A stretch of DNA of 64,000 nt. Source: UBA57 sp963577725. Lineage in GTDB: Archaea; Thermoproteota; Nitrososphaeria; Nitrososphaerales; UBA57. The notes under the pieces are model-generated. The model ran no database searches. It worked only from the letters and a program-made list of their open reading frames with translations, and was not told the origin of the DNA. The translations under genes were made by a program, and so were the position numbers. Positions 26,860 to 34,626 of the stretch are shown here, in pieces. The stretch is taken from positions 14,829 through 78,828 of the forward strand of contig JAKZTE010000004.1 of the NCBI GenBank assembly GCA_047517285.1. Direction: 5' to 3'. How positions within the stretch are numbered: the first letter of the stretch is position 1; each line of letters begins with the position of its first letter.

Positions 26860-27525
26860 CTACTTTGTAGATGGATCGGCTATCAAACGAATATATGGCT
26901 TTACTGTTCTCCATCCATCTGGAAACAGAGATTTTGCTTCTTCGTCTTTGACTGCAGGAACAATTATAACATCGTCTCCTTTTTTCCAATTTGCAGGAGT
27001 AGCTAATTTATGCTTTGCAGTCAATTGTAGTGAATCAATAATTCTCAGAATCTCTTTAAAATTACGTCCAGTAGCCATAGGATAACTTAAATGTAATTTG
27101 ATTTTTTTATCAGGGCCTATAATGAAAACAGATCGAACAGTTTGATTGTCTGCGGCAGTACGGCCAATGCAACTACCTTCCGTAGAAGCTGGTAACATAT
27201 CATATAGTTTTGCAATACGAAGTTCTGTATCTGCAATAAGCGGATAATTAGGTCGGAACCCTGTAACTTCTGCAATATCGTCCAGCCAAGCTACGTGATC
27301 AGCTACTGGATCAACGCTTAAACCTATAATTTTTGTATTTCTACTAAGAAATTCAGACTCGAGTTCGGCAAGTGCGCCAAGCTCTGTAGTACATACTGGT
27401 GTGAAATCTTTTGGATGTGAAAATAACACAGTCCATCCTTCGCCAATCCAATTATGAAATTCGATTTCTCCATGGGTGGTCTCTATTTTAAAATCAGGTG
27501 CGATATCATTTATTCTAAGCGACAT
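26860..27525 (-). CDS. Peroxiredoxin, 1-Cys (Prx6) type
   Basis: A peroxidase of about 221 residues that reduces peroxides. The peroxidatic cysteine is in FTPVCTTELG, and the C-terminal extension of about 60 residues with LATPANWKKGDDV is typical of the archaeal Prx6 group. I place the start at the ATG at 27525 because GGAGG lies eight bases upstream; an ATG five codons earlier includes that sequence in the reading frame. Heads the Prx-TusA-DsrE operon. Confidence 0.93.
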   Translation of the reverse strand: MSLRINDIAPDFKIETTHGEIEFHNWIGEGWTVLFSHPKDFTPVCTTELGALAELESEFLSRNTKIIGLSVDPVADHVAWLDDIAEVTGFRPNYPLIADTELRIAKLYDMLPASTEGSCIGRTAADNQTVRSVFIIGPDKKIKLHLSYPMATGRNFKEILRIIDSLQLTAKHKLATPANWKKGDDVIIVPAVKDEEAKSLFPDGWRTVKPYIRLIADPSTK

Positions 27526-27533
27526 CAGAAGTT

Positions 27534-27538
27534 CCTCC
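27534..27538 (-). promoter_or_regulatory. Shine-Dalgarno sequence of the peroxiredoxin gene
   Basis: GGAGG on the minus strand with an eight-base spacer to the ATG at 27525. Clear Shine-Dalgarno sites are scarce elsewhere in the window, and this one decides between two in-frame starts. Confidence 0.65.
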
Positions 27539-27700
27539 ATTTTTGCTATTTTGTATATTTTGGTTCATTGATTATAACCCAGTTATAATTATAATGGCGT
27601 TATATATATAAAGATATAGTAAATACAATAAAATAATAAAAATTCATAGAGATAAATTGAGAAAAAATAGTCGTATATATTTAAACAAAGAATCTCAAGG

Positions 27701-28030
27701 ATGTTTATGAATATAAAAATTGAATTCCCAATAAAGTTTCAAGTTGATGTAAATTTAACAGAATCCAATATTTCAGGAAAAATTTTTAATGATGATTTAG
27801 AAATTCCAATATATATCAAACATGGAGAAAAAGAAATTCTTATTCCTGAAGAATTTCAGGATGTTGGCAGAAACATTAAAATAAATTTTACAACCGAAAA
27901 TGAGAAAATAGTAACTATAACAGGAAAAACAGAAATGAACGACATACAATTAATTCAGATATATGATACTGAATTATGGAATAAAATGGCAAATGATAAT
28001 CCTGTATCTATGTACATGGAAAGTATTTAG
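27701..28030 (+). CDS. Conserved hypothetical protein
   Basis: A 109-residue soluble protein with alternating hydrophobic residues suggesting beta structure. No domain recognised. An ATG two codons in is an alternative start. TATATATTTAAAC at 27673-27685 lies about 25 bases upstream, fitting a leaderless transcript. It precedes the SDR-membrane fusion gene by 28 bases on the same strand, so the two may be cotranscribed. Confidence 0.7.
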   Translation: MFMNIKIEFPIKFQVDVNLTESNISGKIFNDDLEIPIYIKHGEKEILIPEEFQDVGRNIKINFTTENEKIVTITGKTEMNDIQLIQIYDTELWNKMANDNPVSMYMESI

Positions 28031-28058
28031 TAATATTATGAAAGAGATAGTGTAAGAA

Positions 28059-29402
28059 ATGAAAATACTGATCACGGGAGCAAGTGGTTTTATTGGTAAG
28101 AAACTTGTTCGATTTCTATTAGACAAAAAAATATCCGTTCGAGTAATGTCAAGGAATTTAAAGAGTTTAGATAATCTAGAACATAATAATCTAGAGAAAA
28201 TAAAAGCTGATGCACAAGACTATAAACAAGTACTGAAGGCTCTAGAAGGAATTGATGTTGCGTATTACCTTATTCATTCAATGGAGGGTAAATCAAAGGA
28301 TTGGGAAAGATTTGCAGATCTGGATAAAAGGATTGCAAGGAACTTTGCCGATGCGGCAACAGAATGCAATGTAAAGAGAATAATATATGTAGGAGGATTA
28401 GCGAGCATCCCAGATAATGAAATGTCCAAACATATGTCAAGTAGACAAGAAGTAGGCGAGATTTTAAAAACGTCGAAAGCTAAGGTCACAGTGTTTCGTG
28501 CTTCAGTCATTCTAGGTAAAGGGGGTGGAGGCTTTGAAATGATGAGGTATTTAGTAGAAAGATTACCAATAATGGTCTGTCCAAGATGGGTTCTGACAAA
28601 ATTACAGCCAATATACATAGACGATGTGATACTATATCTCTATGAAAGTTTGAATGTTAAAGAAACTGAAGCGAGAACATTCGATATTGGAGGACCTGAC
28701 ATACTAGAATATAGAGAAATGATGAAAAAGTATGGAAAAATCAATAATAAATCTATAATAATGATAATTATACCATTTCTAAGCCTGAGATTCACCTCAT
28801 ATTGGGTAGATTTGGTTACGCCGATAAGAGCATCATTAGCGCGGCCATTAGTGGAAGGATTAAAAAATCAATCAGTAATGACTGAGAAATCAATAATGGA
28901 CCTGATACCAATCCCACTAAAAGGAGTAGATGAATCATTAAAGTTAACTTCGTATGAGGAAGATAAAGAAGACTTCACAAAAAAAGAAAATTACCTTTCT
29001 TATTTATTGATAATATTAGGAATTACAGGGGTCTTACATTATCTCATAGATCAAAGATTGATGACAATGCAACCATTAACAGGCATAGTAACATTGGTCT
29101 GGTTAACAGTAATTGGAATAGGTTATTATTTCGTAAGAAAGAGAGCTAGACTAGGATCGTTGTTGGCAGGAATAGTAGGTTGGACTGCAGCGTTATTCTG
29201 GTTAACAGACACAATGTATTTGATTTCATATTTACCAAAAATTGGACCATATCAAGTTAGTGAAGGAATGGCAATTTTAGGAAGTTTTCCTGATGTAAAC
29301 ACGTCAATATTGAACATAATAGGTCTATGTGTAGTTGCATTATTACTAGTAATAGCACACTTTACATTTTATGATAAAGAGATTTACACAACACAGTTAT
29401 GA
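28059..29402 (+). CDS. Atypical SDR / NAD(P)-binding protein fused to a C-terminal membrane domain
   Basis: A 447-residue two-part protein. Residues 1 to about 290 form an NDUFA9-like atypical short-chain dehydrogenase: LITGASGFIGKK is the dinucleotide-binding loop, then IDVAYYLIHSM, IYVGGLAS and RASVILGKGGGGFEMMRYL. From residue about 312 to the end there are four hydrophobic segments, predicting a membrane domain with no recognised family. Bacterial relatives often carry a soluble C-terminal domain instead. The substrate may be lipid-like; this is a guess. Its 3-prime end overlaps the convergent membrane-protein gene by six bases. Confidence 0.82.
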   Translation: MKILITGASGFIGKKLVRFLLDKKISVRVMSRNLKSLDNLEHNNLEKIKADAQDYKQVLKALEGIDVAYYLIHSMEGKSKDWERFADLDKRIARNFADAATECNVKRIIYVGGLASIPDNEMSKHMSSRQEVGEILKTSKAKVTVFRASVILGKGGGGFEMMRYLVERLPIMVCPRWVLTKLQPIYIDDVILYLYESLNVKETEARTFDIGGPDILEYREMMKKYGKINNKSIIMIIIPFLSLRFTSYWVDLVTPIRASLARPLVEGLKNQSVMTEKSIMDLIPIPLKGVDESLKLTSYEEDKEDFTKKENYLSYLLIILGITGVLHYLIDQRLMTMQPLTGIVTLVWLTVIGIGYYFVRKRARLGSLLAGIVGWTAALFWLTDTMYLISYLPKIGPYQVSEGMAILGSFPDVNTSILNIIGLCVVALLLVIAHFTFYDKEIYTTQL

Positions 29403-29852
29403 AATAATAAGAAAATATCCTAATGCAGCGCCATAAATTGCGTGATTTACGAAACTTGCAATAATGGGAAGATTTCCTAATGGATGCTGAAGAGGTTTGA
29501 CTTTTGTAATTGGCTCATGGATAACTAGAACTACTAGAGCAAAAAGAAATCCTAAAACTATTCCAGAGATTAAATATGACACCTGAAAGTTAATTATACT
29601 TACAGCAATAGCAAAAGCTATACCTCCAAGCCCACCGTGTAGAAGATGAAAAAAGAAGCTCGGAATTAACAGTTCTTCAGGATTATTTTTAATAATTTTA
29701 GATGTAATAACCTGGTTTTCGTGCCATTCGAGAACAGAGATCATTCCCCATTTTTTATACATTGGGACTTGAAGAATGGACATTGCACCTGTTGCGATAA
29801 AACCTGCAATCAATCCATTTAAGATAAAATCAATATTCATTTCAAAAACCAC
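29397..29852 (-). CDS. Four-helix membrane protein, paralogue A
   Basis: A 151-residue integral membrane protein with about four hydrophobic stretches. It shares a pattern with the next gene: a G-x-I-A-G-F-I-A-T-G-A-M-S type first helix, then P-M-Y-K-K-W-G, then an E-x-H-E-N segment, and a final helix containing HAIYG. The two clearly arose by duplication. No function recognised. The gene overlaps its neighbour by 11 bases. Confidence 0.78.
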   Translation of the reverse strand: MVFEMNIDFILNGLIAGFIATGAMSILQVPMYKKWGMISVLEWHENQVITSKIIKNNPEELLIPSFFFHLLHGGLGGIAFAIAVSIINFQVSYLISGIVLGFLFALVVLVIHEPITKVKPLQHPLGNLPIIASFVNHAIYGAALGYFLIIS

Positions 29853-30330
29853 TCCATACAGTAAATACTTTATAGAAATTAACAGTTAATTCATAATATT
29901 GAACCAAGATAAGACCATAGATAGCATGGCCAGATACACTGATCAAAGCAGGTTTGTAGCCAAATGGACTCTCGCTCAAAGATTCACCAGTAATCAATTT
30001 ATGAACGGGTAATAACGTAACAATCCAAACTATAACAGAATAAAGCATTCCAAGCAGAATAGTTGGAAAAGTATTTGTGTAACTAATGTAAAAAACAAAT
30101 GGAATTGACAATAATGAACCATTAATCACGTGAGTAAGAAATCCGAATGAAGAGATTTTATTGTGAAATTCTCGATTTGCCAATTTACAAAACATCATTT
30201 CACTTTCATGAAGTTCATAGACTCCTTTGAGTCCCCATTTTTTATAAAATGGATATTCGAAGATAGACATAGCCACAGTAGGAAGAATTCCTGCGATGAA
30301 TCCAATAAACAAATAATCTATGTAAGTCAA
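29842..30330 (-). CDS. Four-helix membrane protein, paralogue B
   Basis: A 162-residue paralogue of the gene at 29397. It keeps FIAGI-x5-AMSIFEYPFYKKWG, the YELHESE stretch and the C-terminal GHAIYG. The shared histidine/glutamate loop after the first helix is the most conserved part and may be functional. The pair is cotranscribed leftward, away from the B12-binding protein gene, with which it shares the 30331-30445 intergenic region. Confidence 0.78.
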   Translation of the reverse strand: MTYIDYLFIGFIAGILPTVAMSIFEYPFYKKWGLKGVYELHESEMMFCKLANREFHNKISSFGFLTHVINGSLLSIPFVFYISYTNTFPTILLGMLYSVIVWIVTLLPVHKLITGESLSESPFGYKPALISVSGHAIYGLILVQYYELTVNFYKVFTVWSGF

Positions 30331-30445
30331 TATTCAATGAATATTTTGTCATCATTTATAATTATACAAAAAAAATGATACATAGTGCCAATAATTTGGT
30401 CTAGTGCTAAATACTATATATATTAGAATGTGATTTATTGTCTCA

Positions 30446-31303
30446 ATGGTCTATATAAGAAATAAACGAGTAAAGGGAATGAATTATTCGTACCTAGTAA
30501 AAAGTGTCTGGGACAAAAAGAAAAAGTCATCAAAACAGGAAACGATAAAATATCTCGGAAGAACTGACAAGATCGCATTAGAGGACATTCCAAAAGATTA
30601 CATAGATGACAAGAATATAATTAAGTTCTTTGCAAGTGATCAGAACGCATCAGGTGAAAATTATAATAAATATGTGGAAAAGGTGCGTAAAGATTTATTC
30701 AAAAAATTAGCAGGTCCTGGGCCTGTTAACCTAGATACTGTATATGATGGATACAGTGATGATTTTTCAATACTAGAATTTTATGACAGAATAGTGAAGC
30801 ACATTCTATATGACGTAGGTGATCTTTGGAAGCGAGATGAATTAATGATAGGAACAGAACATGTTGTAAGTAATAGATTACTTGGGATGATTAGTGAGAT
30901 AAATAAAAAAGATATGAAGAAGAAGAAGAAATCTAAATTATTAATATGTAATCCTTCTGGTGAACGTCATAATATTGTATGTAATATGCTTGAATCGATA
31001 TTAACTAACAAGGGTTATAATGTATATAATATATCCCCGTCGACTCCAAGCAAAGATGTGATAAAATACGTAGCAAATATCGAACCAGATATGGTATTAG
31101 TATCTATAACACTTCCTGCAAATGTACAAAGTGGTATAAATCTTGTTAAGAACATATCCAAAGACTATGACAAACCCATAGTAGTCGGAGGTCAGGCATT
31201 AACAGAAAGTAGCTCAAAGAGATTTCTACCAGCCATAGTAATGTCTAATGAAAATACATTAAACGATAATTTAAAGGAAATTAAGAATTTAGTTCCTGCT
31301 TAA
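30446..31303 (+). CDS. B12-binding protein with CarH-type photosensor signature and transposase-like N-terminus
   Basis: A 285-residue protein. Residues 1-45 resemble the N-terminal part of IS1634-type transposases (YIRNK..., ending KYLGR), without any catalytic transposase domain. Residues about 75-150 form a B12 cap domain containing W128-x9-E138-H139, the Wx9EH motif known from CarH photoreceptors. Residues about 163-285 are a Rossmann-like B12 domain. The axial-ligand candidate is H175 in GERHNIV (the usual third-position glycine is V), with S220/T222 and GG248-249 as the other base-off contacts. TATATATATT at about 30413-30423 predicts a leaderless ATG. Neither a MerR nor an HTH domain is evident. 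Confidence 0.82.
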   Translation: MVYIRNKRVKGMNYSYLVKSVWDKKKKSSKQETIKYLGRTDKIALEDIPKDYIDDKNIIKFFASDQNASGENYNKYVEKVRKDLFKKLAGPGPVNLDTVYDGYSDDFSILEFYDRIVKHILYDVGDLWKRDELMIGTEHVVSNRLLGMISEINKKDMKKKKKSKLLICNPSGERHNIVCNMLESILTNKGYNVYNISPSTPSKDVIKYVANIEPDMVLVSITLPANVQSGINLVKNISKDYDKPIVVGGQALTESSSKRFLPAIVMSNENTLNDNLKEIKNLVPA

Positions 31304-31350
31304 CATAATCTAATTACGAAATACGTATGCCGTTAAGAAAGAGGAGGAAA

Positions 31351-31509
31351 TGGGGACGGCAGGATTTGAACCCACGATCTCCCGGTCACTGCTGCTCCAA
31401 AGGTACATCATCCAATAAGTCAGTTTTTACCTAAATTATACTATTAGCTTCTGGAGCCGTTAGCGGCACAACAAGTGCTGACGCCATAACCGAGCTAGGC
31501 TACGTCCCC
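31351..31509 (-). tRNA. tRNA-Trp (CCA) with two predicted introns
   Basis: Minus strand from 31509: acceptor GGGGACG/CGTCCCC, discriminator A at 31351, no encoded CCA, and T arm GTGGG-TTCAAAT-CCTGC. Intron 1 (31460-31479, 20 nt) splits the anticodon stem. GGCG pairs with CGCT, the bulges are TCA and AAC, and the inner stem is GCAC/GTGC. Removing it gives the stem TCCGG/CCGGG and loop CTCCAGA, so the anticodon is CCA. Intron 2 lies at the canonical site after G37 (about 31387-31450, 64 nt). Its BHB is imperfect, so the ends rest on the mature fold (75 nt). Intron 2 holds CTGA and ATGATG boxes and TGGAGC, complementary to the anticodon loop. Confidence 0.85.
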
Positions 31510-31562
31510 CCCTACTTCTTGAATTAATATTCAAGTTATAATATATATCGAATGTACCTATT

Positions 31563-32033
31563 TTAAATTAAAGAATTGCCATTGGAATCAATTATTCCGT
31601 TCTTAATACGAGTTGTTGAGATAGGAAGGCCATCTTTTGCATTAAGAAGTTCAATAATTTCTCCATTAAGTATACTTAAACCCCGAGATTTTCTTTCGTC
31701 GTTTAAGGAGTCTAAACGATGGGAATTCTCAGGGGTTAGAACGATTACATCTATATTGTCTAGAAAACTTGCCGGTCCAAAGTAATCGTCTAGTTTATAG
31801 ATATTATATGGAATATTTGGAAATGTGGATTTTATGAAATACTCTATATTCTTTGTTCGATTTTCGTAGTTATTAATGACAGTTTTATTTAATTTATTTA
31901 CAAAATTATCAGAACTGACTCCGATTATTACTTCGTCAGAAATTCTAAATGTTGTTTCTAATAGATGTTTATGACCTATATGTAAAATATCAAATGTCCC
32001 GCCGACTGCGCCACGTTTGTATTTACTCATCAT
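31563..32033 (-). CDS. coaD: Phosphopantetheine adenylyltransferase, archaeal type
   Basis: A 156-residue nucleotidyltransferase that makes dephospho-CoA from pantetheine phosphate and ATP. GGTFDILHIGHKHLL carries the T/HxGH motif and ISTTRIKNG the ISxTR motif near the C-terminus. It resembles the archaeal/eukaryotic rather than bacterial enzymes. The start could be either of two adjacent ATG codons. Monocistronic, 54 bases after tRNA-Trp. Confidence 0.9.
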   Translation of the reverse strand: MMSKYKRGAVGGTFDILHIGHKHLLETTFRISDEVIIGVSSDNFVNKLNKTVINNYENRTKNIEYFIKSTFPNIPYNIYKLDDYFGPASFLDNIDVIVLTPENSHRLDSLNDERKSRGLSILNGEIIELLNAKDGLPISTTRIKNGIIDSNGNSLI

Positions 32034-32120
32034 AATATATACAACATGAATTGGGATTTAGATGTATCTTAAGAATATGAATAGATTTTATATTGAAGAA
32101 AATAAATTTAGAATCAAATA

Positions 32121-33026
32121 ATGGATAAACTGGAAATAGATGAAAGATTCGTTACAGCAGGAAAAATAGCGGCGACTGTTAGAGAACATTTTAAGAAAAA
32201 AGATTTAGTCGGAATGACAGTAAATCAAGTTTGTGAAGAAGTAGAATCAATGACAAGAAGGTTGGGAGCAGAGCCGGGTTTTCCATGTGGTGTATCAATC
32301 AATAGTGTTACTGCCCACTATAGTGGAGAATTATTTGACGACCAGACAATAAGAGACGATGCCGTAATTAAATTAGATTTAGGAGCGCATATTGATGGCT
32401 ATGTAGCAGATACAGCTACAACAATCTGTTATGATCCAGATTATCAAGAATTAACATTAGCAACCGAAACAGCACTGAACAATGCGATAAAGATTGTAAA
32501 GGATAAGATTTCTTCTTCCAATATCGGAAAAGTAATTTCTGATACGGCAGATAAATTTGGATTCATACCAATATCAAATCTTTCAGGTCATTCGATTGAG
32601 AGATTCAAAGTTCATGCAGGAGTTTCTATACCTAATGTATGGACTCCAGTAGGTTCAAGTTTAAGAATAGGAAATGTATATGCAATCGAACCATTTCTTA
32701 CCGTTAAAGATGGATCAGGACATGTTGTAGATGGGAAAACAAAAACAATTTACATGTTGATAAAAAGAAAGAAAACCGGCGATAAGAAAATAGATGAATT
32801 TACAAAAAAGATTTGGGATAGCAGAAACACTCTGCCATTTTCACCAAGATGGTATCTGGATGATTATAAAAAAGAGGAATTGAATTCGATGTTGAATAAA
32901 CTTGTAGCAAAGAAAATCATGCGCGTATATCCTGATTTATTAGAAGCAAATAACCAAACGGTTGCACAATTTGAACATACAATAACGCCTACAGAGAATG
33001 GAGCAGTAATTCTAACAAAGACTTAG
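32121..33026 (+). CDS. map: Methionine aminopeptidase, type II
   Basis: A 301-residue pita-bread metalloprotease that removes N-terminal methionine. Metal ligands can be placed: D in VIKLDLGAH, D in VADTA, H in NLSGHSIERF, E in YAIEPF and E in FEHTI. The insertion between the last two ligands (residues about 215-270) marks the type II class of archaea and eukaryotes. It converges on the zinc-ribbon gene with a four-base overlap. Confidence 0.95.
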   Translation: MDKLEIDERFVTAGKIAATVREHFKKKDLVGMTVNQVCEEVESMTRRLGAEPGFPCGVSINSVTAHYSGELFDDQTIRDDAVIKLDLGAHIDGYVADTATTICYDPDYQELTLATETALNNAIKIVKDKISSSNIGKVISDTADKFGFIPISNLSGHSIERFKVHAGVSIPNVWTPVGSSLRIGNVYAIEPFLTVKDGSGHVVDGKTKTIYMLIKRKKTGDKKIDEFTKKIWDSRNTLPFSPRWYLDDYKKEELNSMLNKLVAKKIMRVYPDLLEANNQTVAQFEHTITPTENGAVILTKT

Positions 33027-33229
33027 TTCTTTTTTATTTCTTCGCCGTATATTAAAGAAATCATAATGTTATTGTCGCAATCTTTGCATTTAGCAAGAAT
33101 TTTATGAACCAAATCTCCGTCTTTAAATTCTCTTTTAGTTGGTTTTTTACAGTCAATACATTCTTCGATTGTATAGACTGTGAGTTTTTTTCGTTTCTTG
33201 TCGGGTGCACCCATTATTGGTAATGACAT
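33023..33229 (-). CDS. Small zinc-ribbon protein
   Basis: A 68-residue protein with two cysteine pairs, CIDCKK near residue 24 and CKDCDN near residue 48, predicting one zinc ribbon. The start touches the stop of the upstream DUF1512 gene, so the two are probably translationally coupled; an ATG five codons later is an alternative. Function unknown; small archaeal zinc ribbons commonly bind nucleic acid or protein partners. Confidence 0.75.
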   Translation of the reverse strand: MSLPIMGAPDKKRKKLTVYTIEECIDCKKPTKREFKDGDLVHKILAKCKDCDNNIMISLIYGEEIKKN

Positions 33230-34348
33230 CTACTGAATTACTCCTATGGTATTACCAACGCCTACAATTATTACTTTATCGTTAGGCTTGGTTCTTTCGT
33301 CAATAATTCTATGAATAATATCGTGAACAGAATCAACACTTTCTGCAATATCTTTGGTCATAATAGAGATCGCTTCAACAATAGTCTGTTTTACAACTAT
33401 TGCGTAAACAGGGATATTATTATTTGTAGCAGCCTCTTCAATTTTGAATTTATCTACTCCAATTCCTCCTATTGCAGCTCCTATCCCTTCGGCAACTTCG
33501 CCTGTTTTTTCACCTTCTAGTCTTAGGGCAGCGTCAATCATAATCAAAAGGGATGGATTTTCTTTCTGAATTAACTCTTGAACGGCATTACCAGGCTGAC
33601 CTACAGTTCCAGCAGGTCCTTTGGCAGTAACAAGAATTACTTTACGTCCTGAGATATCAGATTCGGCATAAACGGTATCTACAGCGATGTCATGTTTTTC
33701 ATGCTCTAGCATTAATTTACCAACAACCATAGGTCCAATCGCATCGCCGACAGGCTGATTCTTTTTGAACGTAGTCATTGCTTGGGTTAATGCGTCAGCT
33801 TGTAACATAAGAAATGGTATAATCATTTGTAATTGCGCAAGAATAATAAAATTATTTGTCTTTTTACCAACTAGATAGAAATGACGAACAATTTTGTACA
33901 CAAAGTTAAATGATGTGGCAATTTCAATAACGTTCTCTACAGAGTTCGCCTTAAGTTCATCTAAATCAGGAAACAATTGTTTAATTTCACTTTTCATTCG
34001 CATGTCTCTGCTAGTCATGATATGATCAAGTTTATTTACCACACCGGCGGGATCTAAATCAACAGGCATGATGGTAAAATATTCAAGAAATGAATCAAGG
34101 CGTTTTATTGTTTCTTCTTTGTTATCTAGGCCTTCAGTAATATGATCAATGGTTTCTTGTCTAGACTTATCTTTCATTTCCTTTAGACGTCCAACGGTTT
34201 TGGATAAGTCATTAGTAATAAGCCAGGTTTGTAATTTTTGTCCGTATAAGATTAAAAGGGCTAACGGGAGATAAACAATTGCAAGATTAATAATTGGATT
34301 ACTTGTTATTTGCGCGTTTCCTGCTCCGATTATAAATATTAGATCCAT
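33230..34348 (-). CDS. DUF1512 family membrane-anchored protein
   Basis: A 372-residue archaeal protein that I recognise as DUF1512. An N-terminal hydrophobic helix (residues about 18-38) is followed by a long soluble region. The C-terminal half contains KVILVTAKGPAGTVGQPGNAVQ, ALRLEGEKTGEVAEGIGAAIGGIGVDKF and a final VIIVGVGNTIGV. The biochemical role is unknown. Cotranscribed with a zinc-ribbon protein; upstream lies the 5S rRNA gene on the same strand. Confidence 0.82.
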   Translation of the reverse strand: MDLIFIIGAGNAQITSNPIINLAIVYLPLALLILYGQKLQTWLITNDLSKTVGRLKEMKDKSRQETIDHITEGLDNKEETIKRLDSFLEYFTIMPVDLDPAGVVNKLDHIMTSRDMRMKSEIKQLFPDLDELKANSVENVIEIATSFNFVYKIVRHFYLVGKKTNNFIILAQLQMIIPFLMLQADALTQAMTTFKKNQPVGDAIGPMVVGKLMLEHEKHDIAVDTVYAESDISGRKVILVTAKGPAGTVGQPGNAVQELIQKENPSLLIMIDAALRLEGEKTGEVAEGIGAAIGGIGVDKFKIEEAATNNNIPVYAIVVKQTIVEAISIMTKDIAESVDSVHDIIHRIIDERTKPNDKVIIVGVGNTIGVIQ

Positions 34349-34413
34349 AAAATCAACTTAATTAAGACAGTTATGTTACCACTAGAAAATAAGCATTATT
34401 AGATAAAATAAAG

Positions 34414-34528
34414 TGCCGGCACCATTGCTTCCCGAGACCGTTAGGACCTCAGTAACACATTGGCGTCGACGGTCTTAACTTCTGGGTTCGGAATGGGACC
34501 AGGTGGAACCCCGTCGCTATGGCCGGCA
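34414..34528 (-). rRNA. rrf: 5S ribosomal RNA
   Basis: Minus-strand sequence with the universal core CCCATTCCGAACCCAGAAG followed by TTAAGACC. The ends pair as TGCCGGC/GCCGGCA, giving about 115 nt. It is not linked to 16S or 23S rRNA here, as is usual for Nitrososphaerota. The ends are approximate to a couple of bases. The remaining gap to trpS (34529-34626) is AT-rich and holds only promoter-like sequence. Confidence 0.95.
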
Positions 34529-34626
34529 GCAATACATTATAAAAATTACACATAGATTAACTTTTTCATTATTCACACGATAAAATCATATTAACGAAAG
34601 ATAACTTATTATATGCAGGTATAAAA

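Noticed and set aside
30446..31303. An insertion sequence, suggested by the transposase-like N-terminus
   Set aside because: No DDE catalytic domain, no inverted repeats or target duplication; the rest is a complete B12-binding protein.
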